DNA of 46,017 bases from Deltaproteobacteria bacterium (GTDB lineage: Bacteria > Desulfobacterota > Desulfuromonadia > Desulfuromonadales > BM103): contig JAGXHM010000056.1 of the NCBI GenBank assembly GCA_024636155.1, positions 1-46,017 on the forward strand, given 5' to 3'. The notes below the pieces were generated by a model, which saw only the letters and a program-made list of their open reading frames with translations, was not told the origin of the DNA and did no database searches. A program made the translations under genes and the position numbers. Below, one piece after another: positions 37,593 to 45,879 of the stretch (positions are counted from its first letter, which is position 1; every line of letters starts with the position of its first letter).

Positions 37593-39272
37593 ATGCCCTA
37601 TACAGATAAAACCATTGGTGCGTTTTTAGAAGAGCAAGTAAAGAACTTGCCGGATCATGAATTCATCGTCTACCCCGACCGGGACCTGCGTTTCACATTC
37701 AGCCAGTTCAACGAGCGCGTCAACCAGTTGGCCAAGGGGCTGCTGGCGATCGGCATCGGTAAAGGCGACAATGTCGGCATATGGGCGACCAACGTGCCTG
37801 ACTGGACCACCTTCATGTTCGCTACCGCCAAGATCGGCGCTGTGCTGGTGACCATCAACACCCACTACCGCAGCTTCGAACTGGAGTACCTGATCAGGCA
37901 GGCCGACCTCAAGACGCTGGTTCTGATCGACAGTTTCCGTGACCACGACTACCTGCAGACGATCAACGAACTGATCCCGGAACTCACCAGCAACCAGCGC
38001 GGCCAGTTGCGAAGCGAAAAATTTCCAGAGCTACGCCACGTTATTTTCATAGGCCAGGAGAAGCATCGCGGCATGTACAACACGCGTGAACTGATGTTGC
38101 TCGGCGACCAGTACGACAACCGCGAACTCGACACCATCAAAAACTCTCTGAGTCCGCATGATGTCATCAACATGCAGTACACTTCGGGGACCACCGGCTT
38201 CCCGAAGGGGGTTATGCTCAGCCACTACAATATCCTGAATAACGGCTACTACATCGGCGAGCGGCAGAAGCTCACCGAGAAAGACCGCCTCTGTCTACCG
38301 GTGCCGTTGTTTCACTGTTTCGGTTGCGTACTCGGGGTGATGGCGGCGCTGACCCACGGCACAACCCTGGTCCCTCTGGAGCTGTTTGACCCGCTGCTGG
38401 TACTGGCCGCAGTGCAGAAAGAAAAGTGCACCGCGGTCTACGGCGTGCCGACCATGTTTATCGCAGAACTCTCTCACCCGATGTTCGACATGTTTGATCT
38501 CAGCTCCCTGCGCACCGGCATCATGGCCGGCTCCCCCTGCCCGGAAGAGACCATGCGTCAGGTTATGGAAAAAATGCACTGTACCGATATCACGATTGCT
38601 TACGGTCTGACCGAGGCCTCGCCGGTCATCACTCAGACCCGTACCGACGATTCGGTCGCCCAACGTACTGGCAGCGTTGGCGCCGCTCTGCCCGAGATAG
38701 AGGTCAAGATCATCGATCCGGAAAGCGGCAAGGAAGCCGGTGTTGGAGAGCGAGGCGAACTCTGCTGTCGCGGTTACAACATCATGAAGGGCTACTACAA
38801 CATGCCGGAGCAGACGGCCGAGGCGATCGATGCAGACAACTGGTTGCATTCAGGCGACCAGGCCGAAGTCGATCACAATGGCTATTACAGGATTACCGGC
38901 CGAATCAAGGATATGATTATCCGCGGCGGCGAAAACATCTATCCTCGTGAGATAGAGGAATTCCTCTATACCATGGACGGTGTTCTCGACGTGCAGGTGG
39001 TCGGAATCCCGGACGAAAAATACGGTGAGGTGGTTGGCGCCTTTATCATTCGCAAAGAAGGTGCGGACATTGTCGAGGAGGACATTATCGATTTCACCCG
39101 CAACCGCATTGCACCCTACAAGAAGCCAAAGTATGTTATCTTTGTTGACTCCTTCCCGATGACTGCCAGCGGCAAAATTCAGAAGTACAAGCTGCGCGAA
39201 ATCGCCTGCGAGAAGCTCAATATTACAGGAAATGTGTTCTCTGAAGAATCGGCAGAAGCACAGTGTGGCTAA
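37593..39272 (+). CDS. AMP-forming acyl-CoA synthetase
   Basis: A 559-residue adenylate-forming ligase. The P-loop is [16 protein letters not shown] (about residue 193), with [10 protein letters not shown], the DxGD-type region [10 protein letters not shown], the hinge [21 protein letters not shown], and a late lysine in [11 protein letters not shown]. The family activates fatty or aromatic acids to CoA esters. The [12 protein letters not shown] pattern is typical of medium-chain fatty-acyl-CoA synthetases. The regulator upstream and the oxidoreductase downstream imply a shared acid substrate pool. Confidence 0.93.
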   Translation: MPYTDKTIGAFLEEQVKNLPDHEFIVYPDRDLRFTFSQFNERVNQLAKGLLAIGIGKGDNVGIWATNVPDWTTFMFATAKIGAVLVTINTHYRSFELEYLIRQADLKTLVLIDSFRDHDYLQTINELIPELTSNQRGQLRSEKFPELRHVIFIGQEKHRGMYNTRELMLLGDQYDNRELDTIKNSLSPHDVINMQYTSGTTGFPKGVMLSHYNILNNGYYIGERQKLTEKDRLCLPVPLFHCFGCVLGVMAALTHGTTLVPLELFDPLLVLAAVQKEKCTAVYGVPTMFIAELSHPMFDMFDLSSLRTGIMAGSPCPEETMRQVMEKMHCTDITIAYGLTEASPVITQTRTDDSVAQRTGSVGAALPEIEVKIIDPESGKEAGVGERGELCCRGYNIMKGYYNMPEQTAEAIDADNWLHSGDQAEVDHNGYYRITGRIKDMIIRGGENIYPREIEEFLYTMDGVLDVQVVGIPDEKYGEVVGAFIIRKEGADIVEEDIIDFTRNRIAPYKKPKYVIFVDSFPMTASGKIQKYKLREIACEKLNITGNVFSEESAEAQCG

Positions 39273-39317
39273 AAAACTTCGGCGACCATCCTTGCCGACT
39301 CTTCTTAGGATAAAGAC

Positions 39318-39911
39318 ATGCAGAAAGAATTTCCCCAAATGATCCAGATTCGCTGGCACGGTCGTGGCGGTCAGGGGGCCATTACGGCAGCCAAAGTGGT
39401 CGCTGAAGCAGCCTTCAAATCTGGTTATACCGGAGTTGTCATGGCCCCGACTTTCGGCACTGAACGGCGCGGCGCGCCGGTCTCGACCTCTTTGAAAATT
39501 TCCAGGGCCAAGATCTATGATCTTTCGCCTATCACGACTCCAGATATCGTCGTAGTGCTCGACCATCTGATCATCAATGAGGTTGATGTTACCGCTGGCT
39601 TGAAACCGGGGGGGCTGCTGGTTATTAATAGTCCACGCCCGGTTCAGGAGCATCAATTGCCAGGCTACCGCGTGGCCGTGGCCAACGTAACCAAGCTGGG
39701 GATCGAGGCAGGACTGCGCAAAGGGATCGTCAACAGCGGAATTATCGGCGCCCTCAGCAAAGCGTCTGGCCTGCTCGACATCGACATGTTGACACGCTGT
39801 ATCGCTGACGAATTTGCTGCTCGTAAACCGGAAGACAATGCCAGGTCAGCTCAGTTGGCGTATGACGCCACGCAGATCAGCGAGCCGAACAAAGGAGATG
39901 CTCATGCCTGA
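39318..39911 (+). CDS. 2-oxoacid:ferredoxin oxidoreductase, gamma subunit
   Basis: A 197-residue gamma subunit with IRWHGRGGQGAITAAKVVAEAA and PTFGTERRGAPVSTSLKIS, typical of pyruvate, ketoisovalerate and phenylglyoxylate oxidoreductases. It is the first of four genes in the gamma-delta-alpha-beta order, overlapping the next by 8 bases. Substrate specificity cannot be read from this subunit. Confidence 0.93.
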   Translation: MQKEFPQMIQIRWHGRGGQGAITAAKVVAEAAFKSGYTGVVMAPTFGTERRGAPVSTSLKISRAKIYDLSPITTPDIVVVLDHLIINEVDVTAGLKPGGLLVINSPRPVQEHQLPGYRVAVANVTKLGIEAGLRKGIVNSGIIGALSKASGLLDIDMLTRCIADEFAARKPEDNARSAQLAYDATQISEPNKGDAHA

Positions 39912-40215
39912 TCCACGTTTTAAAGTATTAACTTCAGCCAGCACTTCGGGACCCGGCGACGCCGGACGCACCGGGTCATGGCGGGTGGAGCGCCCGGTGA
40001 TAGACTACAGTCGCTGCACACCGGCGAAAAGTGGTAAGCCCTCTTGCCATCTCTGCTGGCTCTATTGCCCCGATAATGTCGTGAGCAAAGCCATTGAACC
40101 GACCATTGATCTGGAGTACTGCAAAGGATGTGGTATCTGCGCGGAAGAATGTCCGGTTGAAGCAATCAAGATGGTTTCAGAAGAAGAGTTCATTGCAGGG
40201 GGCAACGATGAGTAA
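39904..40215 (+). CDS. 2-oxoacid:ferredoxin oxidoreductase, delta (ferredoxin) subunit
   Basis: A 103-residue iron-sulfur subunit. It carries cysteines C-x8-CHLCWLYC followed by the ferredoxin motif CKGCGICAEECP, so two 4Fe-4S clusters. The start is ATG 39904 with AAGGAG, 8 bases inside the gamma gene; it overlaps the alpha gene by 8 bases. It passes electrons from the TPP site to ferredoxin. Confidence 0.92.
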   Translation: MPDPRFKVLTSASTSGPGDAGRTGSWRVERPVIDYSRCTPAKSGKPSCHLCWLYCPDNVVSKAIEPTIDLEYCKGCGICAEECPVEAIKMVSEEEFIAGGNDE

Positions 40216-41422
40216 GAAGTTAATCGATTCAGGAAACGCCGCTGCCGCCATGGCTGTGCAGTTGGCTGCTGCCGAGGTGATTGCTGCCTACCCGATTACC
40301 CCGCAGACACCCTTGACGGAAAAACTTTCCGAACTGATCGCTGCCGGTGAAATGGACGCTGAGTATGTTGCTGTCGAGAGTGAGCACAGTGCGCTTGCGG
40401 TCTGTATTGGCGCTGCGAGTGCCGGAGTTCGTCCCTTTACGGCGACCTCTTCCAATGGACTGCTCTATATGAGCGAACAATTACACTGGGCCGCCGGTGG
40501 TCGTTTGCCAATGGTCATGTGCGTGGTCAATCGCGGCATCGGTGCACCATGGTCAGTCTGGAACGATCATCAGGACGCCATCAGCCAGCGCGACACCGGC
40601 TGGATTCAGATCTTTGCCAAAGACCATCAGGAAATTGTCGACATGACTCTGAAAGCTTTCCGGTTGGCCGAACTGGTGCATATCCCGGTCATGGTCAATT
40701 ACGACGGCTACTATCTGTCGCACACCTATATGCCCTTCGAGCTTCCCGAAGCTGCGGAGGTCAGAGCATTTTTACCTGATTATGATTATAAGCATACCTT
40801 GAGCCCGGAACATCCCGAGAGCTTGAATACGGTGACCTTGCCAGATGCACGGAACGACATTAACGGCGTTAAACAAGGTAGTTACATGGACATCCGGCAT
40901 AATTTACATCAGGAAATGTGCCTTGCGATGGACGTCTGGGAGGAGATCGATGCAGACTTCCAGCAACGCTTCGGTCGTGGCGGCGCACCGATCCTCGATC
41001 CTTACTGTTGTGATGATGCCGAATTCGTGGTGGTTGCCATGGGCAGCATCGCTAATCAATTCCGCGACGTTGTCGATCGCTTGCGCCAGGATGACGGCCT
41101 TAAGATCGGCGTGCTGGCTTTGCAGATGTACCGACCTTTTCCCATTGCCAGAATCGCCGAGGCTTTGCAATCGTTCAAGGGAGTGATGGTCTGTGAAAAA
41201 GGTTTGAGCTACGGCAATCAGGGTGCTCTTTATGCCGATCTAAAATCAGCTCTCTACCCCTACCCGGCTCGCCCACGCTTGCACAACTTCATTACCGGCC
41301 TGGGTGGTCGTGAAATCCGCACTGACGATCTTTACCTGGCATTAAAAACGGCTTGTTTGCAAGACGACCTGACCACACCTGTGCAGAATGATACTCCGCA
41401 ATGGATTGGATTACAGCTATGA
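40208..41422 (+). CDS. 2-oxoacid:ferredoxin oxidoreductase, alpha subunit
   Basis: A 404-residue alpha subunit of the pyruvate/2-ketoisovalerate/phenylglyoxylate family. AAYPITPQTPLTEKL, YVAVESEHSALAVCIGA, FTATSSNGLLYMSE and HWAAGGRLPMVM are the conserved domain I signatures. The ATG at 40208 overlaps the delta gene; the frame reaching 40094 lies inside it. Together with beta it forms the active site. The enzyme is encoded separately from IorAB and may serve branched-chain or aryl 2-oxoacids. Confidence 0.93.
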   Translation: MSKKLIDSGNAAAAMAVQLAAAEVIAAYPITPQTPLTEKLSELIAAGEMDAEYVAVESEHSALAVCIGAASAGVRPFTATSSNGLLYMSEQLHWAAGGRLPMVMCVVNRGIGAPWSVWNDHQDAISQRDTGWIQIFAKDHQEIVDMTLKAFRLAELVHIPVMVNYDGYYLSHTYMPFELPEAAEVRAFLPDYDYKHTLSPEHPESLNTVTLPDARNDINGVKQGSYMDIRHNLHQEMCLAMDVWEEIDADFQQRFGRGGAPILDPYCCDDAEFVVVAMGSIANQFRDVVDRLRQDDGLKIGVLALQMYRPFPIARIAEALQSFKGVMVCEKGLSYGNQGALYADLKSALYPYPARPRLHNFITGLGGREIRTDDLYLALKTACLQDDLTTPVQNDTPQWIGLQL

Positions 41423-42327
41423 CAAATATGACCAAAACCAACGTTATCAATCTGACCGACGAAGAATTTATTTATCCCGGAAACCGCGCTTGTAGCGGCT
41501 GCGGACTAAGCATCCTCTACCGGATTGGCCTTAAAGCCCTGGGTCGCGACTGTATCTTTGTCGTGCCACCCAGCTGCCTGACTGTTATGCAGGGACTTTA
41601 CCCGATTGCCGCAACGCAGATGCCGATTCTTAACGGTACTTTTGCCTCAACCGCTGCCATAGCAACCGGGGTGCGCGCTGCCATGAAACGGCTTGGCAAA
41701 AAGACCCAGGTGGTTGCCTGGGCAGGAGACGGTGGCACCTCTGATATTGGCATTCAAGCCCTTTCCGGTGCCCTGGAGCGTAACGAAGACATCATCTATA
41801 TCTGTTACGACAATGAAGCTTACATGAATACCGGTGTGCAGCGGTCCGGGACAACTCCGCAAGGAGGACTGACCACAACGACTCCCTACGGCAAGAAAGA
41901 AACCAGCAAAAATGTCCCTGACATCGTTGCGGCCCACAACCCGGCCTATATCGCCACCTGTTCGGCCAGTTACCCGCTCGACTTCCACGACAAACTCATC
42001 AAGGCCAAGGAGATCAGCGGATTGAAGTATATCCATATTCAAACCCCCTGCCCGCCTGGATGGGGATGTGACGAACGAATGACCGTCAAGATCGGCAAAA
42101 TGGCGATTGAATGTGGTTTGTTTGACCTTTACGAAATCGAGGAAGGCAAAAAGAAGTTGTCGGAGCCATCGGCAAAACTGCTGAAGAAAAGCAAACTGCG
42201 CCCGGTACAGGATTACCTGAACATGCAGACCCGCTTCAAGGCGCTCTCGAAAGAACAGATCGCTGCTATGCAGGAACGGATTGATCAAAAGTGGGAAGGA
42301 TATAGAGAGGAATTTGCTGCAAAATAG
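41419..42327 (+). CDS. 2-oxoacid:ferredoxin oxidoreductase, beta (TPP) subunit
   Basis: A 302-residue TPP-binding subunit. ACSGCGLSILYR and VPPSCLTV carry cluster cysteines; the TPP motif is WAGDGGTSDIGIQALSGALER, followed by YDNEAYMNTGVQRSGTTPQGG. The ATG at 41419 overlaps the alpha stop by 4 bases (ATGA), which I prefer to the upstream ATG at 41401. Last gene of the plus-strand array, followed by a terminator at 42353. It could act on pyruvate, 2-oxoisovalerate or phenylglyoxylate. The neighbouring icmF gene favours 2-oxoisovalerate, while the benzoyl-CoA genes favour phenylglyoxylate. Confidence 0.92.
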   Translation: MTNMTKTNVINLTDEEFIYPGNRACSGCGLSILYRIGLKALGRDCIFVVPPSCLTVMQGLYPIAATQMPILNGTFASTAAIATGVRAAMKRLGKKTQVVAWAGDGGTSDIGIQALSGALERNEDIIYICYDNEAYMNTGVQRSGTTPQGGLTTTTPYGKKETSKNVPDIVAAHNPAYIATCSASYPLDFHDKLIKAKEISGLKYIHIQTPCPPGWGCDERMTVKIGKMAIECGLFDLYEIEEGKKKLSEPSAKLLKKSKLRPVQDYLNMQTRFKALSKEQIAAMQERIDQKWEGYREEFAAK

Positions 42328-42352
42328 TTTTTTTCGATTTCATAGACTAAAG

Positions 42353-42385
42353 AGCCGGACCCGCAATGCGGCTCCGGCTTTTTTA
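42353..42385 (+). terminator. Rho-independent terminator after the oxidoreductase operon
   Basis: The stem AGCCGGA/TCCGGCT, with an inner CCGC/GCGG pair and a small AAT loop, runs directly into a T-rich stretch (TTTTTTATTT). It lies about 25 bases after the beta subunit stop. Confidence 0.88.
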
Positions 42386-42444
42386 TTTGTTGGGTAGACA
42401 GCTATCTACCTTTGATTCCCCAAAGAACAAAAGCCAAATCACAA

Positions 42445-42680
42445 CCGCCGGTCCCGGCCGGCAGCCGGGTGACTTTCTTACCAAAGCCTAAGAAAGTAAC
42501 CAAAGAAGGCTTTGCGCTGCGCTGGGCATTTCTTGCGCCAAGGGTCGGTGTGTTAACCACCTTTTCATGATGAGATCAGCGGTGCGTCTTTGTTTGTTTA
42601 TTTCTTCCGGTAGTCGTGGTTGGCGTAACGGTCTACTGATCTAGCGTGGTTTGCATTTCAGGAGGCCTGAGAATCTAAGC
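42445..42680. repeat. 236-bp direct repeat, copy 1
   Basis: It starts CCGCCGGTCCCGGCCGGCAG and ends GAGAATCTAAGC. The second copy is 555 bases downstream, in the same orientation, with scattered substitutions and no large insertions. The interior includes GACTTTCTTACCAAAGCC, matching GACTTTCTTTCCAAAGCC in copy 2. Confidence 0.88.
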
Positions 42681-42770
42681 GATAAACCTACACATTAATT
42701 CAGGAGTTATTCCTTTGTTGTTCAATGACACTTAATGGCAGAACTTTTAAAGATTTGAACAGTGCTTGTT

Positions 42771-42808
42771 AGTAACAAGAACGGGTTCTCAAAGACCCGT
42801 TCTCGTAA
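42771..42808. other. Hairpin-forming sequence between the repeats
   Basis: AGAACGGGT and ACCCGTTCT form a 9-bp stem around a TCTCAAAG loop, extended by AGTAAC/GTAACA flanks with mismatches. It may act as a bidirectional terminator or a recombination structure. Confidence 0.55.
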
Positions 42809-42999
42809 CAATCCGAAAGTATTCTGTCTGTGCGTACATTGTTAATGACGCCGTCTGCATCGCGTATGGAGGTGCCCACCGCAAGGTGAAGGCATTTTTG
42901 CTTACTTTTGTTGCCGGACAAAAGTATGTCGTCTGGCGGGACGAGCCCCGCCGGTTCTAAAGGTTTCTGCTTGTATCTCTCAAAACCACTCAAACAAAA

Positions 43000-43235
43000 C
43001 CGTCGGTCCCGGCCGACTGCCGGGTGACTTTCTTTCCAAAGCCAAAGAAAGTCACCAAAGAAGGCTTTGCGCTGCGCTTGGCACTTCTTACGCCAAGGGT
43101 CAGTGTGTTAACCACCTTTTCATGATGAGATCAGCGATGCGTCTTTGTTTGTTTATTTCTATCGATAGTCGTGGTTCGCGTGACTGTTCTGTGATCTAGC
43201 GTGGTTTACATTTCAGGAGTGCTGAAAATCTAAGC
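43000..43235. repeat. 236-bp direct repeat, copy 2
   Basis: It starts CCGTCGGTCCCGGCCGACTG and ends GAAAATCTAAGC, 18 bases before the integrase stop codon. Most of the length matches copy 1. Confidence 0.88.
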
Positions 43236-43253
43236 AACTCTTGCGCCACACAC

Positions 43254-44216
43254 CTACCTCATATCCAACGGACTCAACACCCCTCTCGCACCCTGATTGA
43301 GTACATGCGTATAGATCATGGTGGTACTGACATCCTTATGGCCGAGTAACTCTTGTATGGTGCGAATATCGTACCCAGCTTCAAGCAAGTGGGTTGCAAA
43401 GCTGTGCCTGAACGTGTGTGGCCCTACAGGTTTGGTAATCTTGGCAACTCTGACGGCATATTTAACCGTCTTCTGCAAAACCGATTCGTAGCGGTGGTGT
43501 CGCCGGGCCAAACCACTTTCTGGGTCTTTTGAGCGGCGTGATGCAGGGAACACATATTGCCATTTCCACTCCCGGTCTGCACTAGGGTATTTACTTGAAA
43601 GTGCCCCTGGTAGCCAGACCTGTCCATAGCCAGCATTCAGGTCATCCTCGTGGATAGCCTTCACCTTGTTCAAATGTTTTGTCAGTGGTTCCACAAGAAG
43701 TTGCGGCAACATGCTGCGGCGATCCTTATCCCCTTTTCCTTCTCTGATCACCACTTCACCCTGGGAAAAATCAAGGTCTTTAACGCGCAGGCGCAAGCAC
43801 TCCATCAACCGTAAGCCTGATCCGTAAAGCAGGTTGGCCATCAGCCATTCTTCACCGTGCAGATTAAGCAGAACCGCAGCCACTTCCTCTCGCGAGAGAA
43901 CAACGGGCAGACGTTTTGGTTTCTTTGCTCGTACAACGTCACCGAAGTCACCCGGATCGGCTTTCAGTACCTGATGATACAGGAATACCAACGCATTCAA
44001 TGCCTGGTTTTGAGTGGCAGCGGCAACATTTTTCGTCACTGCCAACCAACTCAAAAAGGCATTGATCTCATCGGCCCCCATATCTTTAGGATGGCGTTTG
44101 TTGTGAAAATAGATGTAGCGTTTAACCCAATGAATGTAGGCTTTTTCAGTGCGAATGCTGTAGTGGCGGACACGGCACACTTCGCGCACCTGGTCCAGTA
44201 GACGTGGTTTCTGCAT
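43254..44216 (-). CDS. intI: Integron integrase (IntI)
   Basis: A 320-residue tyrosine recombinase. The catalytic residues are R136 (GSGLRLME), H267/R270 ([10 protein letters not shown]), H293 (LGHKDVS) and Y302 (MIYTHV). The integron-specific additional domain is present at about 198-245: [30 protein letters not shown]. IntI excises and inserts circular gene cassettes at attC and attI sites. I chose the ATG at 44216, which has GGAGGGG upstream; the frame open to 44348 is unsupported. It is transcribed away from the cassettes, the usual integron arrangement. All catalytic residues are intact, so it looks active. Confidence 0.95.
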   Translation of the reverse strand: MQKPRLLDQVREVCRVRHYSIRTEKAYIHWVKRYIYFHNKRHPKDMGADEINAFLSWLAVTKNVAAATQNQALNALVFLYHQVLKADPGDFGDVVRAKKPKRLPVVLSREEVAAVLLNLHGEEWLMANLLYGSGLRLMECLRLRVKDLDFSQGEVVIREGKGDKDRRSMLPQLLVEPLTKHLNKVKAIHEDDLNAGYGQVWLPGALSSKYPSADREWKWQYVFPASRRSKDPESGLARRHHRYESVLQKTVKYAVRVAKITKPVGPHTFRHSFATHLLEAGYDIRTIQELLGHKDVSTTMIYTHVLNQGARGVLSPLDMR

Positions 44217-44496
44217 GATCCCCTCCAGGTTAAACAAATGAATAACATTGCATAAGGTATTAACATTGGCTAAGATACTGTAATTAATCGAGTTTGTCAT
44301 CCACAAATAGTGGTTACAAATCATGGGGGAATCAGCAAATTGAACCACAGATAAACAGGTTGCCTTAACCTTGATTTTGTCTGTGGTTATTTTGTTTGAT
44401 ATACAAGATTTAAGCTGGTTTTCTGAGGGTTTTGTTCGCCATACTTAAACTTTTACCTGTCCGGCGATATTCACCATATCTGCAGGTATACTCGAA
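44217..44496. promoter_or_regulatory. intI upstream region, expected attI site
   Basis: AT-rich 280 bases between the intI start and the first cassette frame. attI and the cassette promoter should lie here. A nested inverted repeat is centred at 44343-44388. The only GTTRRRY core-like sequence I find on the plus strand is GTTAAAC at 44229-44235, so the exact crossover point is unresolved. Confidence 0.55.
44343..44388. repeat. Nested inverted repeat in the intI-attI region
   Basis: The outer arms AACCACAGA (44343-44351) and TCTGTGGTT (44380-44388) are perfect. An inner stem, AGGTT/AACCT (44357-44371), lies between. The layout, with two stems separated by unpaired bases, resembles a folded recombination site but lacks clear R boxes. 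Confidence 0.6.
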
Positions 44497-45096
44497 TTGC
44501 TCTTGGCACAACTTGACCAGATCAAGTACGTGCAGCGCATCACTTCATCACCGGAAGTGAACTTTTATACCAGTCGGAAGGGTGGCGAATGGAAACCAGA
44601 CTCGCTCCTCCCAAACCGGGGTGAGGTGCGGATCGCCGATGTCGCGGCACGCATTAGCAGACGGGACCACAAGGGGACCGTTGACGCCGTCTCTGGCCAC
44701 CTGTTTAGCCTGACGCTCCGTCCGGCCGTGATCGATGTGAAGAAGGCGATGCTCGAAGCGATCCATGTGCGCGTCGTCGACCCATCTGCGCTCATGGATC
44801 AACATGCGGCGCTGGACGTAGCACCCCTGAGTTTCGTGCGCGAGCCAGACGAGGATCCGACGGTTTCCTCAGATACGTGGACGCCCTGTGCCCAGGCTGA
44901 GGTCTATCTTGTCGCGTTGCCTGAAGCGGATTGGGCGGTCCTGGCTCACGGTCCACGTGGTCGTCTTCTCGTAGGCCGCCGTTCCGAGGCGGGCGAACTC
45001 TTCAGCATCGTCGATGTCGACAGTAACGAGATGGCTCCGATCGCCGCATCTTCGTTCCGGGACGCCTTGCGCGAGGCAGAAGAGGGTGCTGTCTAA
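44497..45096 (+). CDS. Cassette 1: unknown protein
   Basis: A 199-residue protein of no family I recognise. It is charged and mixed alpha/beta in character, with no signal peptide or membrane segment. Base composition is visibly richer in G+C than intI, as expected for a mobile cassette. The stop codon lies inside the R'' box of the attC site at 45091, which confirms it as a cassette gene. There is no ATG at the start; the frame opens after a stop at 44446, and TTG at 44497 or a GTG further in are the only candidates. The gene may be truncated or fused at the attI junction. Confidence 0.7.
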   Translation: MLLAQLDQIKYVQRITSSPEVNFYTSRKGGEWKPDSLLPNRGEVRIADVAARISRRDHKGTVDAVSGHLFSLTLRPAVIDVKKAMLEAIHVRVVDPSALMDQHAALDVAPLSFVREPDEDPTVSSDTWTPCAQAEVYLVALPEADWAVLAHGPRGRLLVGRRSEAGELFSIVDVDSNEMAPIAASSFRDALREAEEGAV

Positions 45097-45209
45097 CAAG
45101 GGTTTGAACCTGACGGGGTAAGCAGGAGGGTCGAGCGGTTGTTCGTCTTGCAACTCACAACCGCTGGTGGGCATGTTGCTCCCGCAGGTTAAACCCAGTG
45201 TCGTTAGGC
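45091..45209 (+). other. attC recombination site 1
   Basis: A 119-base integron attC. R'' is GTCTAAC (45091-45097) and R' is GTTAGGC (45203-45209). L'' GGGTTTGAACCTG (45100-45112) pairs with L' CAGGTTAAACCC (45185-45196), leaving the one unpaired base typical of attC. A perfect inner stem, AGCGGTTGT/ACAACCGCT (45134-45142 with 45157-45165), forms the variable end of the hairpin. Confidence 0.93.
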
Positions 45210-45220
45210 CACATAAACGT

Positions 45221-45547
45221 ATGTCCAAGAAACAAAGAATTTTTCTATTAATCGCGGCAATTTTAGGACTGCTGTATGTAGCGTCTACGCTTTGGTTTCG
45301 CTTTGGGCCCGATATCCGTCATGACGAGCCTTTTGTGAGCGAACATCCTTATCTTTTTGCCGTGGTTTTCATCACGTTTAATGGCACCTTCTCATGGATT
45401 TGTTCTCGGATGGCAAAGCGTCGTGGCCTGTCTCCTGAGAAATGGGCTCGTTACGGCTTTCTAGGAACTATTTGGTCTTTTCTATGGCTTTACTTTATAG
45501 AAGATGTGGAGGAGAGGCCTAACCAGTCGCCGGAGATCGACGCGTGA
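45221..45547 (+). CDS. Cassette 2: small membrane protein
   Basis: A 108-residue protein with two hydrophobic segments: about residues 8-25 (LLIAAILGLLYVAST) and 44-62, plus an amphipathic aromatic stretch (GTIWSFLWLYFIE) near 88-100. No family recognised. I chose the ATG at 45221, 12 bases after the attC1 core. The stop falls inside the next attC. Small membrane proteins of unknown function are common in chromosomal integrons. Confidence 0.78.
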   Translation: MSKKQRIFLLIAAILGLLYVASTLWFRFGPDIRHDEPFVSEHPYLFAVVFITFNGTFSWICSRMAKRRGLSPEKWARYGFLGTIWSFLWLYFIEDVEERPNQSPEIDA

Positions 45548-45622
45548 AGCAGGGGTGGTTCACGTAAAATGACTACATGCTGGGAGGTAGCTACTGCGCG
45601 TCTCAGCTCAAAACCGTTAGGC
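45517..45622 (+). other. attC recombination site 2
   Basis: R'' GCCTAAC (45517-45523) and R' GTTAGGC (45616-45622) bound 106 bases. The inner arms around GATCGACGCG and CGCGTCTCAGCTC pair imperfectly. The end of the cassette 2 gene overlaps its left half. Confidence 0.82.
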
Positions 45623-45632
45623 AAAGTGAATA

Positions 45633-45845
45633 ATGGACAAACCGAAAATTGCAAAATATGGGATGGTGGCCTTCTCCTTTTTTGTATTGATCCATCTGTA
45701 CAATTATTTTCGATCCATAGAAAGTGGCATTGAGCTAACTTATGATGTGGAATATTTTTCTAAGCTAATATTCTATTCCGCCCTAGGTCTAGCTGCCTTT
45801 ATTTTTAGAGTAGGATTCGGCAAAAAGGATAATGACAATAGCTGA
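45633..45845 (+). CDS. Cassette 3: very small membrane protein
   Basis: A 70-residue protein with two likely membrane segments (about residues 9-25 and 44-60) and a charged, lysine- and aspartate-rich C-terminus. ATG at 45633, 11 bases after attC2. No family recognised. Low G+C compared with cassette 1. An attC-like R'' follows 27 bases after the stop. Confidence 0.68.
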   Translation: MDKPKIAKYGMVAFSFFVLIHLYNYFRSIESGIELTYDVEYFSKLIFYSALGLAAFIFRVGFGKKDNDNS

Positions 45846-45872
45846 CTACTGGCCTTGTTCCAATAGGCTGTT

Positions 45873-45879
45873 GCCTAAC
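45873..45879 (+). other. Start (R'' box) of a third attC
   Basis: GCCTAAC, the same R'' as attC2, follows cassette 3. The matching R' may be GTTGAAC at 45926-45932, though the arms between pair poorly, or it may lie past the window edge. The remaining bases to 46017 hold no gene I can support; they end with a GTGCTG/CAGCAC stem. Confidence 0.55.

Larger units (their letters stand above)
42386..43253. other. Repeat-rich, gene-poor junction before the integron
   Basis: The stretch holds two 236-base direct repeats (42445-42680 and 43000-43235) with about 320 bases between them. The spacer has a long hairpin at 42771-42808 (AGAACGGGT/ACCCGTTCT) and a GC stem at 42935-42952. Open frames here read through the repeats and have no family features; I see no real gene. 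Confidence 0.7.

Noticed and set aside
42766-42960. 64-residue open frame between the direct repeats
   Set aside because: It runs through hairpin sequences, has no family features, and lacks a convincing ribosome-binding site.
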